NCBI GenBank assembly: GCA_905182995.1
Contig: CAJJDP010000078.1
Coordinates: forward strand, 310,001-374,000
DNA from: Paramecium octaurelia
Lineage: Eukaryota; Ciliophora; Oligohymenophorea; Peniculida; Parameciidae
DNA length: 64,000 nt
Direction of reading: 5' to 3'
Below are positions 34,343 through 47,406 of this stretch, piece by piece (position 1 is the stretch's first letter; every line of letters begins with the position of its first letter). Position numbers and translations under genes: made by a program. The notes below the pieces were generated by a model. The model saw only the letters and a program-made list of their open reading frames with translations, had not been told where the DNA came from and ran no database searches.

Positions 34343-35328
34343 ATGGATTATGAAGAAAGTTCAGCCAATTTATATAATTTCATCGTTAATCGGAAAGACG
34401 AGAATACAACTAACTACAGCTCTAAGGCTCATCCGTTAAAGAAGACATAAAGAACTCTCTCATTTGAATTGATAAAACCAAAAATATAAGAAACCAAGAT
34501 TAAGCATTTGCGTTTTGGGAGTAGAGAGGGAAGGAGAATGGACAGTAGAAACAAGTAAAAAATCAGAAGAAGAAGTTGTTGTTGTTCTGATTGTGGGCAT
34601 GACAACACTAAGATCACACATCTAATGTACAAAGGAGCAACTTGTCATCGTTAAGTAGAACAAGCATAACAAATAAAGAAAAAGAGGGATTTTGTTGAGG
34701 ACTCTCTCCGCTTTTGTAAATATTCCAATAATAACCATAAGCTTAAAAAATTGCAAGAAGAATGATTCTTATAAGAAATAGATTATCTTCTAAAACAATA
34801 GTATTTAGAAAACGTTGTAACTCCTGTGATACCCGATTATAGAAGGATATTCTTGTTTAACATAAGTCAGTTACTATGCAGGTGCCTTAAAGAAGGGACA
34901 CTCATTCAAAAACCCAGAAGAGACATACTGTATTTGTGAAAAGACAATAAACAATAAATGATAAATTGTTACTTATACCAATTAAAAATCTCAAAGTGGT
35001 TTAAGAAATATAATTACCAAATAAAACTCTACCTACTCTACCTAGTAATACATCATCGAAGATATTAAAGAAGAAACATTTAAGTCGCACTTTCATCCCA
35101 GTTAATCGTTCTATTTTACCTTAAGTGAGTCCGTCAAAATTTATAATTAATAACTAGAAATCAATAGACTGTTAATTGAAATCTCAAATTAGAAAGGAAG
35201 TGAAGGAATTATAAAAACCACTTAGTGAATCTAAAAAAAACTCAGTCGTGAGTCTTACTAATCCATATCGTAATATCTCATAATTAGATTACTTACTTAA
35301 AGTTAGAAGAAGACAGTGTAATTATTGA
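34343..35328 (+). CDS. Unknown highly basic protein
   Basis: A 319-residue protein with one 26-nt intron (34716-34741) ending in AAG. Very rich in Lys, Arg, Ser and Gln: RFGSREGRRMDSRNKQKIRR, then a CCCSDCGHDN cluster, DSLRFSQKIARRMILIRNRL, VFRKRCNSCDTRLQ (a second CxxC), and long basic tails. The cysteine pairs might bind metal but no named finger fits. Unlike neighbours in charge. Possibly nuclear or RNA-associated by composition only. A frame entering from 34198 could extend the N-terminus. Confidence 0.7.
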
Positions 35329-35366
35329 TACTAAATTGATTTCTAAAAATTAACAATGAATTAAAT

Positions 35367-36401
35367 TCAATCTTTAAAATATTACTATTATTTTTCAGAC
35401 ATCCCATTTTGACATTATCGATAAATATATTTCAAAACAATTTCTGTATTAAAGATTCCCTAGTCTAATTGTATTTCTCTGAGCACATTGATTAAGTCTG
35501 TTGGAATTGAATATTAGAGTAATTCCATTCGTATTATAGTGTAAAATATAGATCCATAGGAAACAGCACTTTGGGGGAAAAGAGTGGTATCATAATATTG
35601 AGAGATGAACCTTAATAAGTTCAGACTACACTAATAAATAGCTTTCAATTTTCTACTCACTAAAGAGTTTTAAATAACATCTGAAGAGATAAATTTATAA
35701 TATCGGTATTCCAAATCTCTCATTATGTAATCGAAAATCTTAAAGTAATTAGGAATTTCAACTAAATGTTGAATAGTATTTAAAATAGTAAACTAGCACT
35801 TTACCAGTTTAAATTCATCCATTTTATCACCAGTCAATTAAATCAATTCTTAGGATGATAAACAAGGATGATCTTTATATTTGGAGGCAAGACTCAGACA
35901 GCTGATTCCAATCACCAACATGTCCGAGTTGGATAGTACTAATGTGGTCTACTGTAGAAATTTATCCAAAAGTGAGATTGCCAAAAAGTATGTTTCAATT
36001 GAAGCATTATTAAAAAATCCCATTACGTAATCCATCCAACATAACAGGCTATGTCTTTTGTCTTCATCAATTTTGTGTTTCTTTAGAGATTCAATGAACT
36101 ATAGTATTTTGAATAATATTACATTTTTATGTTCAATCTGTTGTGGGTAAGTGAAGTGAGTATGTTGGTTTTGAAACCAACAGAACTATTCTTAAAGTGA
36201 GAATTTGTAGATGTTTGGTCTATCCTCCTTCATAACTTCCAATTCTTTTTCATCTAATCTGATCCAATCAAACTTCAAATTAGTCATATCCAAATAATTT
36301 ATCTAGTGTTTCTTTTTTGGACTCTAAGGAACCTAAACAATACTCTTAGATTTTAAATTTTAGTTGTTCTTTTCTAAATTTGTAATGTCGAAGAACTACA
36401 T
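35367..36401 (-). CDS. Mitotic-type cyclin
   Basis: A 344-residue intronless protein. Cyclin box: RHSLLCWMDYVMGFFNNASI (cf. R..LVDWLVQV), ETYFLAISLLDKFLQ, SDMLVIGISCLSLASKYKD and the second fold with FTILNTIQHLV, YYDTTLFPQSAVSYGSIF. The pattern is A/B-type. No clear destruction box in the N-terminal ~90 residues, which are basic and polar (KSKSIVQVPQSPKKKH contains an SP site). It would activate a CDK; ciliates have large cyclin families with roles in micronuclear mitosis and meiosis, so the stage is unknown. Converges on the basic unknown gene with 38 bases between stops. Confidence 0.9.
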
Positions 36402-36589
36402 TAAGTTATTTAAATTAAAATTACTTCAAATTGATAATTATTAAATTATAAATGAATTATAATTGGGTTTTCAATTTATATTAAAAGAAATTTAACACTT
36501 CGTAAATTATTAAAAAATGATCATTTTTTTAAGTGTCTTACTAAATCTTAAGTCATATAAATATTACACTCTCAAAATAAATAACTAAA

Positions 36590-37126
36590 TCAAAATTTGA
36601 CAATTGGCAAAAGGACATGACTTTCTTAGAACACATCATCAATTTCTTCAGGTTCAGAATTGAACAAATTCTGATCAGAGACCCTTTCGAAAAATTGTTC
36701 TGTCTCTTTACATGATGAAAAATCTTCAAGAAAGTTTGAACCCTTGGTTTGTTTTTTCTTTATAGTTAAGTTTTCTCGCTTTCTTTCGTATTATTATAAT
36801 CTTTCAGCAATTAAGGCTTTTCTAATTTTTGATTTATTTTTTCTTATAAAATTTCTAAGGAATCCCATCTTCTTCCCCCAGAAATCAAACAGCGAAGCAA
36901 CTAACCCAACCTTGTGGAAGATTGACGTATAATCCTCCAAGGTCTTTTTAGGAACACCAACAAATTTGGCAGCCTCTTTTAAAGAGTAATGCTGCTTTTC
37001 TCCTTGTTCATTGATCAAACCCTCTTAGAATATCTTCCTCCAGACCAAGACTTTGTTGTAGGCACTCTCCACTAGTCTTTCCTTAACTCTTTTAGAATCA
37101 ACATCTTAGAATTCTGAAATATACAT
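36590..37126 (-). CDS. Helix-turn-helix-like protein of a ciliate family
   Basis: A 178-residue intronless protein. The N-terminal half contains SLKEAAKFVGVPKKTLEDYT, which has the shape of a helix-turn-helix (helix AAKFVGV, turn, recognition-like KKTLEDY) and a following FHKVGLVASLFDFWGKKMGFLRNF. I recall the KKTLDDY-type motif as recurrent in ciliate proteins of unknown role; I could not check. The C-terminal half is charged and then acidic (SEPEEIDDVFQES). Function unknown; DNA binding is a plausible inference. Confidence 0.75.
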
Positions 37127-37673
37127 GGTTATTTAATACTATAAAAATCGAAGTGTGTTATCTCATTTAAAAATATAGAACAATCTATAAGCATTGTGCA
37201 GATTATTATTGGTTTAGCTAGTCAATTTTTATAATAAAAAATGGAATAATATTAAAATTGATAAGGATTGATTGATTTAAGAAAACAATTGGTTTATTTT
37301 AGTAATAATTTATTCAATTATTGTAATCATTCCTATATGTTTTTGCATTTAATCCTATTAGGAACTCTTCTGTGATTACATAGTTGATAACAATTATAAA
37401 ACTGAATCAAATGATTTACAATGTAAATATTACCACTGTTTGTAATTATAATATAAATTAATTAATTTCTTATGTGGGTATATTTACTAAATTGTTGAGC
37501 AACTCTAAATTTAGTAAAATCTCCATTTTTGGTATTAAGGTTATTTTCCAATAAAAGGGAAAGATGGAGTACTTTATAGATTGAGTAATTTGCGAGTATG
37601 GTGTGGAAGAGTAATTACAATTCGATGTCTATTTGTAATTGGAATTAATTTAATCCATCAATAATTATAAATA
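37127..37673. other. Divergent intergenic region
   Basis: About 550 bases between the HTH-like gene (minus) and the calcium-release channel (plus). AT-rich, no gene or RNA supported; the channel's promoter should lie here. Confidence 0.5.
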
Positions 37674-40600
37674 ATGCTAAGAAAGATTACTTATGGATGT
37701 CAGATATCGTTGTCGTTATGCAGTGAAAACGAGACCTATCTTTCAACTGACTAATTAAATGATAATTTATTGGTTCATAAGGTCACGCATCAGAATGAGA
37801 TTCTGAACTTTGAAAAATGCATTTTTATGATCATACCTGTTCTAAATCATTTTTGGGTTGGAAAATTGGTAGAGCTAGTGAGAAATGACATTGACAAAGA
37901 AATCAATAAAAAGGGTAGTTTAATTGAGCATCATAGAATCCACAATTTAATCTAGACAACAGACTATAAAATCTTATGAAAACAATCTTGATGAGGAGAT
38001 GATGGCCAATATCTCATGTTTCCAAAAACTGCAAGACACTTCATTACTATTTGGAACTTCCACTTTTCATTTGGTTCATAAGGATTCTCTTCGATTTGTG
38101 ATGATTGATCAAGAATCAGTGTAATTAGTGGAATTCCCCTCTGATTACACAGTGTTGCATTTCCAACCAGTCTATCAATATCAGAAACAGATCTCGTGTA
38201 TTTTGGACTAGGAGACTGTAACATTGTGTGCTGCAAAATCAATTTAAAATAGAAAATGTTATTTAAGATTAATTTCCAAGGAATCTGCAGACTAAGTGTC
38301 CTCCACCCAGATAAGTCCAACCTACTTGAAAATGAATTTATACAGCAGTCTACAAGAGAATGAGGATTTGCTGTATGCAGGAGATCTGATAGCCATAAAC
38401 CTAAGTGAAACTAATGTATACATCCTTTCCTCATATCATTTAAGCTATTTCTCAATGCCAAACAACCCTATGATACATTTCACGAAATAGCCGAATACTA
38501 GATACAAAGACTTCAGAACCAATTGACCTCATTGACTCTCACCAAGATCATCTACGAGGATCTCAAAGTGACCTTCGATGACGTGATAGAAAGAATAGGT
38601 ATGAAGAGAATTCAGAAACTTCAGAGCAGTTCCTATTGGAAGATCGAAAAAACAAATGGACAAGGAGGATAGATCTAATTTTATCAATTGGTGAGACTTA
38701 AACATAATCAATCCTCTAGATATTTGGAATTGTTTAATGGTGATCCCATCTTAACAAATTAATTGAGTAAACTCTCCCTCTTCATGTTGATTCCCATTGA
38801 TGAAGGATAGAAGGTCTTGAAAAAGGATTCCTACTTCAAAGTTTAACATTATCAATCTGGAATGTATTTGCAGGATCAAAACAACAAACAAGAAAATAGA
38901 AATATCAACATCTTGAGATTAAGGAAGATTGGAGATTACGAGGAAACTGAAACTAAATTACTGCAATATTCTGTTAAAATCTTCATTGAAGCTATTGAAT
39001 TGTTATAAGAAATCAATGATCAAGAAATCAAGTGTTCTCTCTATGATATCAAAAATAAAGAAGGGGAAATCAGATTAAAAATTAAGTTTTATTTCATTTA
39101 TCAAAAAGTCAAACAAGTATTGGCTTATGTAAGCGATTTTCTGATGAATAAATTAATATCCAACCTTTCCCCTAATCAAAAATATAATCAGATGTCATTC
39201 ATCAGATAAGACGTAATCAATTTCTTCTATATAAATCTAGTCATTCAGATAAGAACCTCTCTTTCCCCTTATTTGTTTATTGTTCCAAATGCTGAAACCA
39301 GAATTGGTTGAACAAATTGCTTCAAACGATAAGGAATTCTTTGAAAAGGAGGAGAAATTCTACTAAAGTACTAAAAATGTCAATAGAGCAGACAGAGATG
39401 AAGGAAGGATTATTTATTATTATCGCTTACAAATCAAGATACTCTAAGTCTAATTAATTGAAACTATTAACATCGTATACAATTATCAATATATTTTCAT
39501 AGATTTGCAAAGACAATATTGAAAATCAGAATTGCTTTTTTTAGTTTTTGCCCATACTCCACAAACACATAATACTATACCCTGAATTCATAGCAGTTCT
39601 AAATAGTCTAGTCTGCAAGAATAGGTTTTTTCTAGAAGACCTCTCTAAAATTAGAAAGAGTATCATATATATTCCTATTGAATTATAGTTTCCTCCAATA
39701 AACCAAATAAAAATACATTCATTCTTGAGTGGTTGACTGAAAAAGTCTCATTACTTTCTGTTGCTAAAACTGAAATCCCTTTGAGCCAAAAAACTGAAAT
39801 TTTGAATTTCTTAGCCACCTGTTGCTCTTTTGGAGTTGAGGCAATATTTGCAAATTAAGAAATGATATTTAAGACTTTGATCAATAAGAAGAGGAATATT
39901 ACATTAATGAAATGTGTTGTAGATGAAGAGAAGAATATTATTGTTACTTGTAATGGTAAGATGGGACAAGTGTCGATTAAATTTGAGGCCTATTTTGAAC
40001 AAACTCATAAGAATTCAAATCCCCATTTTTAAGAGGAACTTAATTTTTTAAAGGCCTAATTCTTCTTATATTCCTAATTATGCTTACAAAGAAATTACGA
40101 TTCCATTAAGTATTTTGGAGATCAATTTAGTGATAATTCCCTGGTCCCATTATTAAATAACAACTTAATAGATCCTGAATTGAGAGCCCATTTGATTGCT
40201 CTCTGTAAAAATATCTACTTAGACAGGGACCCTTTGATTGCTCAAGTAAAGCCTACCTTAATCAGAGTGAATATCAGCAATAGTCAAACATTTTTTGATA
40301 ACATATTTTATGAGGATGAAGATGGGGTTTTTGATAAGGTGGAATTGGAAACCAAGTCTTTATATTATGTAATTCAGAAGTTCAAAGAGATATTGAGTTC
40401 TTATCTGAGGTAAATGGTGAAGAATCTTCATGAATAGCAACCTTAGAAGGTGTACAACCTCCTCACTCTGCAAATCATGAGAATATTATTTATGCTATTG
40501 CAGTTTGGATGGTTTTCGAAGCAAAGTGATGAGATGAATAAATAGAGAATGGATGACTCCAAAGAAATTGAATATGCATTAGAAAAATTAATTTAGTAAT

Positions 40601-43600
40601 TGTCATTGTTGCTTGAATATGACTTTGATTATCAAAAGGCTCATTCTAAATTGAAATCCAAGAATGTGAATGAGAAGTTGGCAAAAATGATTAAAATACA
40701 ATCTTTAAAGTTCTTTAGAAAAACGGAGTAAAAGAAAATCAACCAGAGTAGCATTGAGACGATCAGAGATCCACTCCTACGGAAATTACAGAATGTTAAA
40801 CGAGTGTTGAACAGATTCCAGAATAAGACCTTTAGTGCTCAAACTAATACTTCAGATTATGAAATAGAAATAAAGATAGAGATATGCAAAATATTTTAAT
40901 ATCTATTGGATATGAGGTTAGACTTTATGATTGATAATGCGATTGCCTTTTTCACCAATACATTCTTGCCTTCAGTTTCTAAAAAGTTCACGCACTCAGA
41001 GAAACAGCAGTTGCATGATTCTGCTGAGAACAAGTCCCATTTATAAACTCACTTAGTTTATTACAGAAAGAAATACTTGACTTCTTTGTAAGGATTACTG
41101 AGGGAGGATCTCCTGAAACCAGGATAGAAGAAGTTCCAGCAAAGAGGAATAAAAGATCATGTATAGATCAATAGAATAAGACACTTCGACAGGATCATAG
41201 ATCGTCCATTCATAGAAGTGTTATTGAAAGGATTTTACTTTGCGAATGATAATGTCCTCTAAAATCATATCGTAGAATTGATTGAAAGGTATTAAAATTA
41301 AAGATCTGAGTTTTGTAATTACCTAAAGTAGATACAAATGATAATGACGAATAATTTGTAGATTATTTATAGAACTATGTACATTTTGGTGTAGAAGCTT
41401 AAAAACAATGTGCAGAATTCCCAAATCTGGTTGCGTTTAGATATTCCAGTAGCATTAAACGAAAAGAATGAAGAGACAATTGAAAAAGTCTTAGAGAAAC
41501 TGGTTGAAATCTATACAATCATATCAAAGAATGAGGCGAATGAGAGATCAGTTAGGAGGATATTCTTGAATTGTGGTGGCTACTAAGTGGTTTACTAATT
41601 GATAGTGAAATGCTTGTCAGTGATAGATGTAAATATGGACATTTTCGAATGCACTTTTGAATTAACAGAGTATGATGAATAGAAACAATACTAATAGGAA
41701 TTGACTGAAAAGATTCTCTAAATCTTTCAAGCTTGTCTTCGATTAATAGGGTTATCTGTTAGGAATGATTAATAAAATCAAGAGTAATTTGTATTATCGA
41801 AATTAGGTATGTCCTGATCAAGTTAGCAAGGCCATTGTTAAGATACAACATGGTGAATTTAGGTCAGATCGAGTTGATCAATGAGTTATTCTCTAACAAT
41901 CATAACTTATTGCCATTGGTGAACTCTAATGATTTGTATCAGTTGTTGGAATACGTCAAACTCTATGGCAAGTATTAGTCGTTCATAGAACTCTTTACAT
42001 CTATAGTAAGAAACAAACAATGCCAATCTCTGTATAAGGATATCTATTAGGCTTTAGTGCAATGTGAATCAAGAGACATCAATGTAATTTCTATGGATTA
42101 TAACATTCTAGCCATTCTAGGATAATTACAACTTTTAGAAGTTCTACCCAAATTAACCCAACATTGAAGAATTTCGTTAGAGTTTCCTCAAGATAGTGGA
42201 AGTGGTCTTGATCCATGATGATAGAGCAGCCTTATCAGTCAAAATGTTGGAAGTGCTTGATTTCACTGATTTGACATCCTACTTTCTGGAAAAGACTCAG
42301 GAAATGAGAAATACGAATCTAGATCTTGAGTTATAAGATAGCATAACTAAAGTAAGTTATATAAGTAGATTTAGATCAAATTTGTCATCTGTAGAATAAT
42401 ACTAACTTTATCAAAAAAGAAGAAGAAGTTGTTATTAATACACGAGAATTACTTCCTCTAGATTATCAGTATTGAAGCATCTTGGCTTGAACAGTAAGAG
42501 TTTTTGTAAACATCTGCCAAGACTTATATAGTGGAGGGATTGTTGCCATTGATAAACACATACAATGAATACGCCAATAAGAAGAACTCTTTCAAGACAG
42601 ACATAGCATAAATTAGAAGTTATGCTTTGAGTGTTTTAAAGCAGTATTCACAAATAACCAAGAATAGTGATACTTCAACCAAATATCAAGTGCATAGATT
42701 GGTCAAAGCTTTTGATTTGAAAGTTCCTGATGAAAGGAGTGAAACAGATTCGGATTAGGAAGGATTGATGAGTGATTTGAATGGAGAGACCTTTAAAACT
42801 GAGAAGTTCGAGGAATACTAGGTGACTGAAGGTAGTGATGGATCGGATCAAGGGTGTAATGATTTAGAATTATGGGAATTCTTTAAGAAGTTATTTGATA
42901 ACAATCAAAAAATCAAGGAATTGACAGAAACTGATCAATTAGCCTAATCAATTTGGCATGTGAGTGATATGTTCACGAGTGATTTTTGGGAGGATAAGGA
43001 GAAGAGACAATTAATTTTGACTAATAATGATATGTTGCAAAAGATCTTAGCATTTTTGTAATTTTGGAAGTCAAACAAAGCATCAAAACAAAGTGCCATT
43101 TTTGCATTAAAGCTGTTGATTCAGATCATAAAAATTGATTAGAATAGAATTAAAATACTTGATTAATTGGGTGGCACCAAGATAATTCTCACTTTAATTT
43201 GGGAAGAGAATGAAAGTGAGAATGATTACATCATTTAACTGTTGATTTTAATTAAAGAACTCTTGACTTGCAAGCAAGTGTAGAAGACAACCTTGACATT
43301 TTTGAGTCTTGCTATATCCAGTGACAAATTCTTTTAAAAAATGGAAATGCTATTGACAATAGACCAGGATTTAAAAATATGTACTTTGGTATTATAAATA
43401 ATGGAATTGATGTGTAATGACAACAATAAAGAGTTATAAAATTTGATTCGTTATCAGAAGAATAATAAAAAGTCATACGATCTTGTTCAGTAGACAATCA
43501 ACTATCTATGCTCTTTGGATATTAAGAACAATTATGAACAACTTATTTAGTGTTTAAAGACTATAAAGTCACAAGCTTACGCATGTCGACCAAATCAAAC

Positions 43601-45731
43601 ATTAGTGGCCAATTCTAAGTTTGTTGAGTTCTCCATTAGAGTGTTAAATGACTCATCCTTAAAATAGTAATTGGATGAAGTGCAAATAATTTAATTGAAA
43701 CATTAGTGTTTAATAATATTATTGGTAGTTGCTGAAATCAATACCAAAGATGATTATATTGTATAGAAATTAAAGAAAATAGTTCCCAAGACTGTGTTGA
43801 TATAACATTTTGTCAATGTTTATCACCAAATGGTGAACTTGTTTGGTGAGGACAATTATTCGAAGTTGATATTTGTGAATAAACCGAATTTTATCATGGA
43901 AAGTGGATTCAATGCTTACATTTTATATGTTATTCTGTCAGAACTAAATTATGTAGTGGAGGATTTGGAAGAGTTTAAGAAGAACGATGATGAAGGACAG
44001 TTAGTATAAGATTTCTTGAAGGATAACATTTTGAATGAACTCTCGAGATTGGGGTAATCCTTGATGAAACATGGATTGGAGTAGTTGAATCAAATCAAGT
44101 AATAATTCAGTGGACAAGTTGAAGAAAAGATGAACATAATCAAAAAGCATGAGATGATGCACAAGGCTTTTTAATTTTACAAAATGAATACCTTGCAAGT
44201 TGAATTTGTAAAAGATGATGTACTCTACTTAACCTACTTCCCTAAACTCCCTTGTTTCTACTTATTGAGATAAGAAATAAAGAAGAAATTCTTGGATCAA
44301 GCAGACAGAACTAGCACCAAAACAAAGATTATCAGTTTGGTTAACTTTGTGGATTCAGCCTACAAGTTTATGCTGCATTAAGAGGCTCTGAGAGATTACT
44401 TTAAGAAACACAAGTTCTTAGAGATTCTGGCTAGAAGAGGTAAGTTATGGATGTAACTTGCTTTCTACAATGGGTTCTTGATTAATTTAATTATCATTTT
44501 AAGTTATACTTAATTAGCATTTCCTCCTGGATATTAACCCAAGGATCCTGATGTGATTTAATATTATCGATTAAATGAACCAAGGTTCTTAGAAGACTAT
44601 AATAACACAAACACTAAATACTATTTGATGATGTTGGCTTATCTGAATTTAGCTATTAAGTAAGATGTCATATTTTAATGTGCTTAGTTTCATGGTGTTG
44701 TTTTTTTATCTCATTGACAAGGCTCCTGTTAAATTATAATTTGTTTGGAATGCGTGGCATGCATCTTCACTTATTGGACACTTGATATCTGGGTTAATCA
44801 AGGTGATCATCTCAATCATAGTACTGGTCATTGATTTCGACATTATATACTATATTCTTTAGATAGCGTTTAATATTATCGGGATAACAATTCATCCATT
44901 TTTTTTGGCATTTCATTTGATCCACATCCTGTATTTGGAACCACTCATACCCATATTAAAGGCTGTGTGGTTGGCTAAATTTAAATTTATTGGATTGTGG
45001 TTGACAATCATACTTTTTGAATATTGGGTAGCCTTGATATCCTATGTTTACTTCTTTGAGTTTTTCATTACTGATAAGAATCAGAATCTTTGCAATCACT
45101 TGTGGCAATGCGTTTTCGTGACTTTTGATTGGACATTCAAAACCGATGGGTCCGTCGGAGGTAGGTTCATGGAAAACATAGGAGAGAAGTCTGAGGAAAT
45201 GTACCTGAGCAATCTCAATAACTATTATGGCAGATTCTTCTACGACAACATCATCAACATAATCATTAAGTTGTGCATCATCAATATTCTCTTGGCTGTC
45301 ATCATTATCTCCTACTCGGAGTTGAGATCGGTTCAGAAGTAGAAGGAGAAGGATTAGAATCACAAATGCTTTATCTGCGGGATAGATCGACTAGTCTTTG
45401 ATAGGACAAGTCAGAACACAGGCTTTTGGCATCACATCAAGGTTGAACACAATATTTGGAATTACCTATTCTACATGTGCTATCTGCGAATGAAGCAATC
45501 CGATTTTAACAATGGAGTAGACAACTACATCCGAGCCAAACAATAGGCTAGCGACTATTCTTGGTTTCCCATAAGAAGAGCTAAAGCACTATCTCTTAAG
45601 TTGCAGATGCTTGAAAGTGTCAGCCACAAGGTAATTTGTCATACTATCTTAAGAATGCAACCTCAAAATCGAAGTTGATCGGCCTGCTCCATTCCCTCAG
45701 AAGACTTGTTTGGATCCATAAATAATTCTGA
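37674..45731 (+). CDS. IP3-receptor/ryanodine-type intracellular Ca2+ release channel
   Basis: About 2,599 residues, ten introns: 37915-37936, 38416-38444, 39213-39240, 39475-39502, 39660-39688, 41807-41826 (only 20 nt), 42084-42111, 42352-42374, 44660-44687 and probably 45631-45653. Without the last the stop is at 45676. The N-terminus (ITYGCQISLSLCSENETYLS...NFEKCIF) follows the IP3R suppressor domain; MIR repeats (YWKIEK...VRLKHNQSSRYLEL) and RIH domains (LRAHLIALCKNIYLDRDPL) follow. Near the C-terminus are six helices, pore FDWTFKTDGSVGG (cf. GGGVGD in IP3R), the last helix NIIIKLCIINILLAVIIISY, and the zinc-binding tail CFICGIDR...FWHHIKVEHNIWNYLF. It releases calcium from ER, alveolar sacs or contractile-vacuole membranes; Paramecium is known to have a family of such channels. 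Confidence 0.95.
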
Positions 45732-45878
45732 TATATTACTTAATATTAAAAACGTATATTTAATATAAACTATTTCAATAAACAAAATCTGAAATTGCAA
45801 AGATTTGTGATTATTAGAAATTGAATTGCCCAATTTATTAATTTATTCAGTGTTTTTGAGTTCATAATTTATTAATTT

Positions 45879-47289
45879 ATGTAGATTCCTCGTGATTAAA
45901 TGAGGAAAGGTCTGTAAAAATACAATTCCAATTATAGAAATCAGGGGAATAGAAGACAACAAACACAGAACTTGATGCCTCCAGATATCATACCAAAAGG
46001 AATGTTGAGTATGAACTCGGGATTGAAAACTGAGAAAAATACAAAATTAAATGAGACAGGTAATTTAGTAGCATATGTCTAGAAACCACAGATGTAACTC
46101 ATAATAATCTTGGTTTCAGTCAGCAATTACAATACTAAGTAAGAGTTGAACATTTAGATTTGGGATTCTTCAAAGTCTAACCTTGCAAGGTTATGGGTAA
46201 TCACAATCACAAACAATGTCCCTTCTTTCACAATCCCAAGGATCGCAAGAGGTATCACTTGATTTCATCGAGTTTTTAGAGTCGGAGTGGAGTATTCAGC
46301 TGATTTGTGTCAATACATCGAAAATAATTCAATTTGTCCATATGGAGACAATTGCAATAGAGCTCATAATAGAGTGGAATAACTATATAGAGTAGATAAT
46401 TACAAAACCAAATTCTGCTCCTATTACCCCAATAACATTCAACAATGCGATTATGGGAAATTCTGTTCGTTTGCTCATTCAGAAGGTGACATAGCAATAG
46501 AACTCATTCACAATTTAGAATATGACGACGACTTCTTCATTTTCTATTACAAAACAGTGTGGTGTCCATTCAATCTGACTTAACATGACAAGTCCCTTTG
46601 TGTGTATGCCCACAATTGGTAAGACTTTAGAAGGAAACCGCAAGGATACAATTACATTCCATAGTCATGCTCCAATTGGAATACCAATGAATACATCACA
46701 GAATATAGTTATGGATGTCCGGAGGCTTTTAGTTGTAATAAATGTCATGGGTGGAAGGAACTAGAGTACCATCCCATCTTATTTAGAACTAAACAATGTG
46801 TCAATTCAAATTGCAATAAATAAGATTGCTCCTTCTATCACCATTAATAGGAACGAAGGTATTGATTGCAATCTATTTTAGGTACATTGAACAATCATCT
46901 CAATCGAGAATATTTAAGATTGTGCCTAGAAATAGGATTATATAGAATGTCTTCAAGGTTCGGGAACGAAGTTTGCAGACATCATCTTAAAGAAATCAGA
47001 AATCTTAAGATACTTGCAGTGACCAATAATAGTGGCTCAGTCATAATTTGTAGAATAGTTTTCAATATGAACCAGAATCTGATACTGTTGTTGAGTTTAA
47101 AAATAAGGGCGAACATTATCAAACCGCCCTTATTTCCATTCTCGAGCGAACAGGTATGTTTTAACCCAATAAAATCTAGATTCTGAAGAACTGAAGGATT
47201 TGATGAGAAAGAAATCCTTCTCTGTTGATATTATTGATGACAACGAGTAGATTAGAGGAGTCCTAAAAATGATAGACTTGGATTCGTGA
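45879..47289 (+). CDS. Multi-CCCH zinc-finger RNA-binding protein (Unkempt-like)
   Basis: A 436-residue protein; introns 46060-46082, 46252-46279, 46859-46881 and 47154-47179. At least four or five CCCH-type fingers: PCKVMGNHNHKQCPFFHN, LCQYIENNSICPYGDNCNRAH, FCSYYPNNIQQCDYGKFCSF (then AH), WCPFN...SLCVYAHN, and QCVNSNCNKQDCSFYHH, with the flanking VEHLDLGFFKVQPCK and YNYIPQSC resembling Unkempt-type arrays. Such proteins bind short RNA motifs and repress translation or trigger decay. The N-terminal 60 residues are basic, the tail is acidic (FSVDIIDDNEQIRGVL). Intron placement is supported by intact finger spacing across the junctions. Confidence 0.92.
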
Positions 47290-47406
47290 AGTAAATAACA
47301 AATTTAGTAGAAATATTCTATAAGTTCTTTCTCTCTTATTCTTTTGTTGGGTTTTGTGCTAAGTAAAAGAAGAAAAAGGAAATTCTCACATTGTTATTTA
47401 TATTTT

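Noticed and set aside
38296-38490. Plus-strand frame treated as a separate small protein
   Set aside because: It is part of the MIR region of the IP3 receptor followed by an intron at 38416-38444.
44956-45363. 135-residue minus-strand frame
   Set aside because: Shadow of the transmembrane region of the IP3 receptor.
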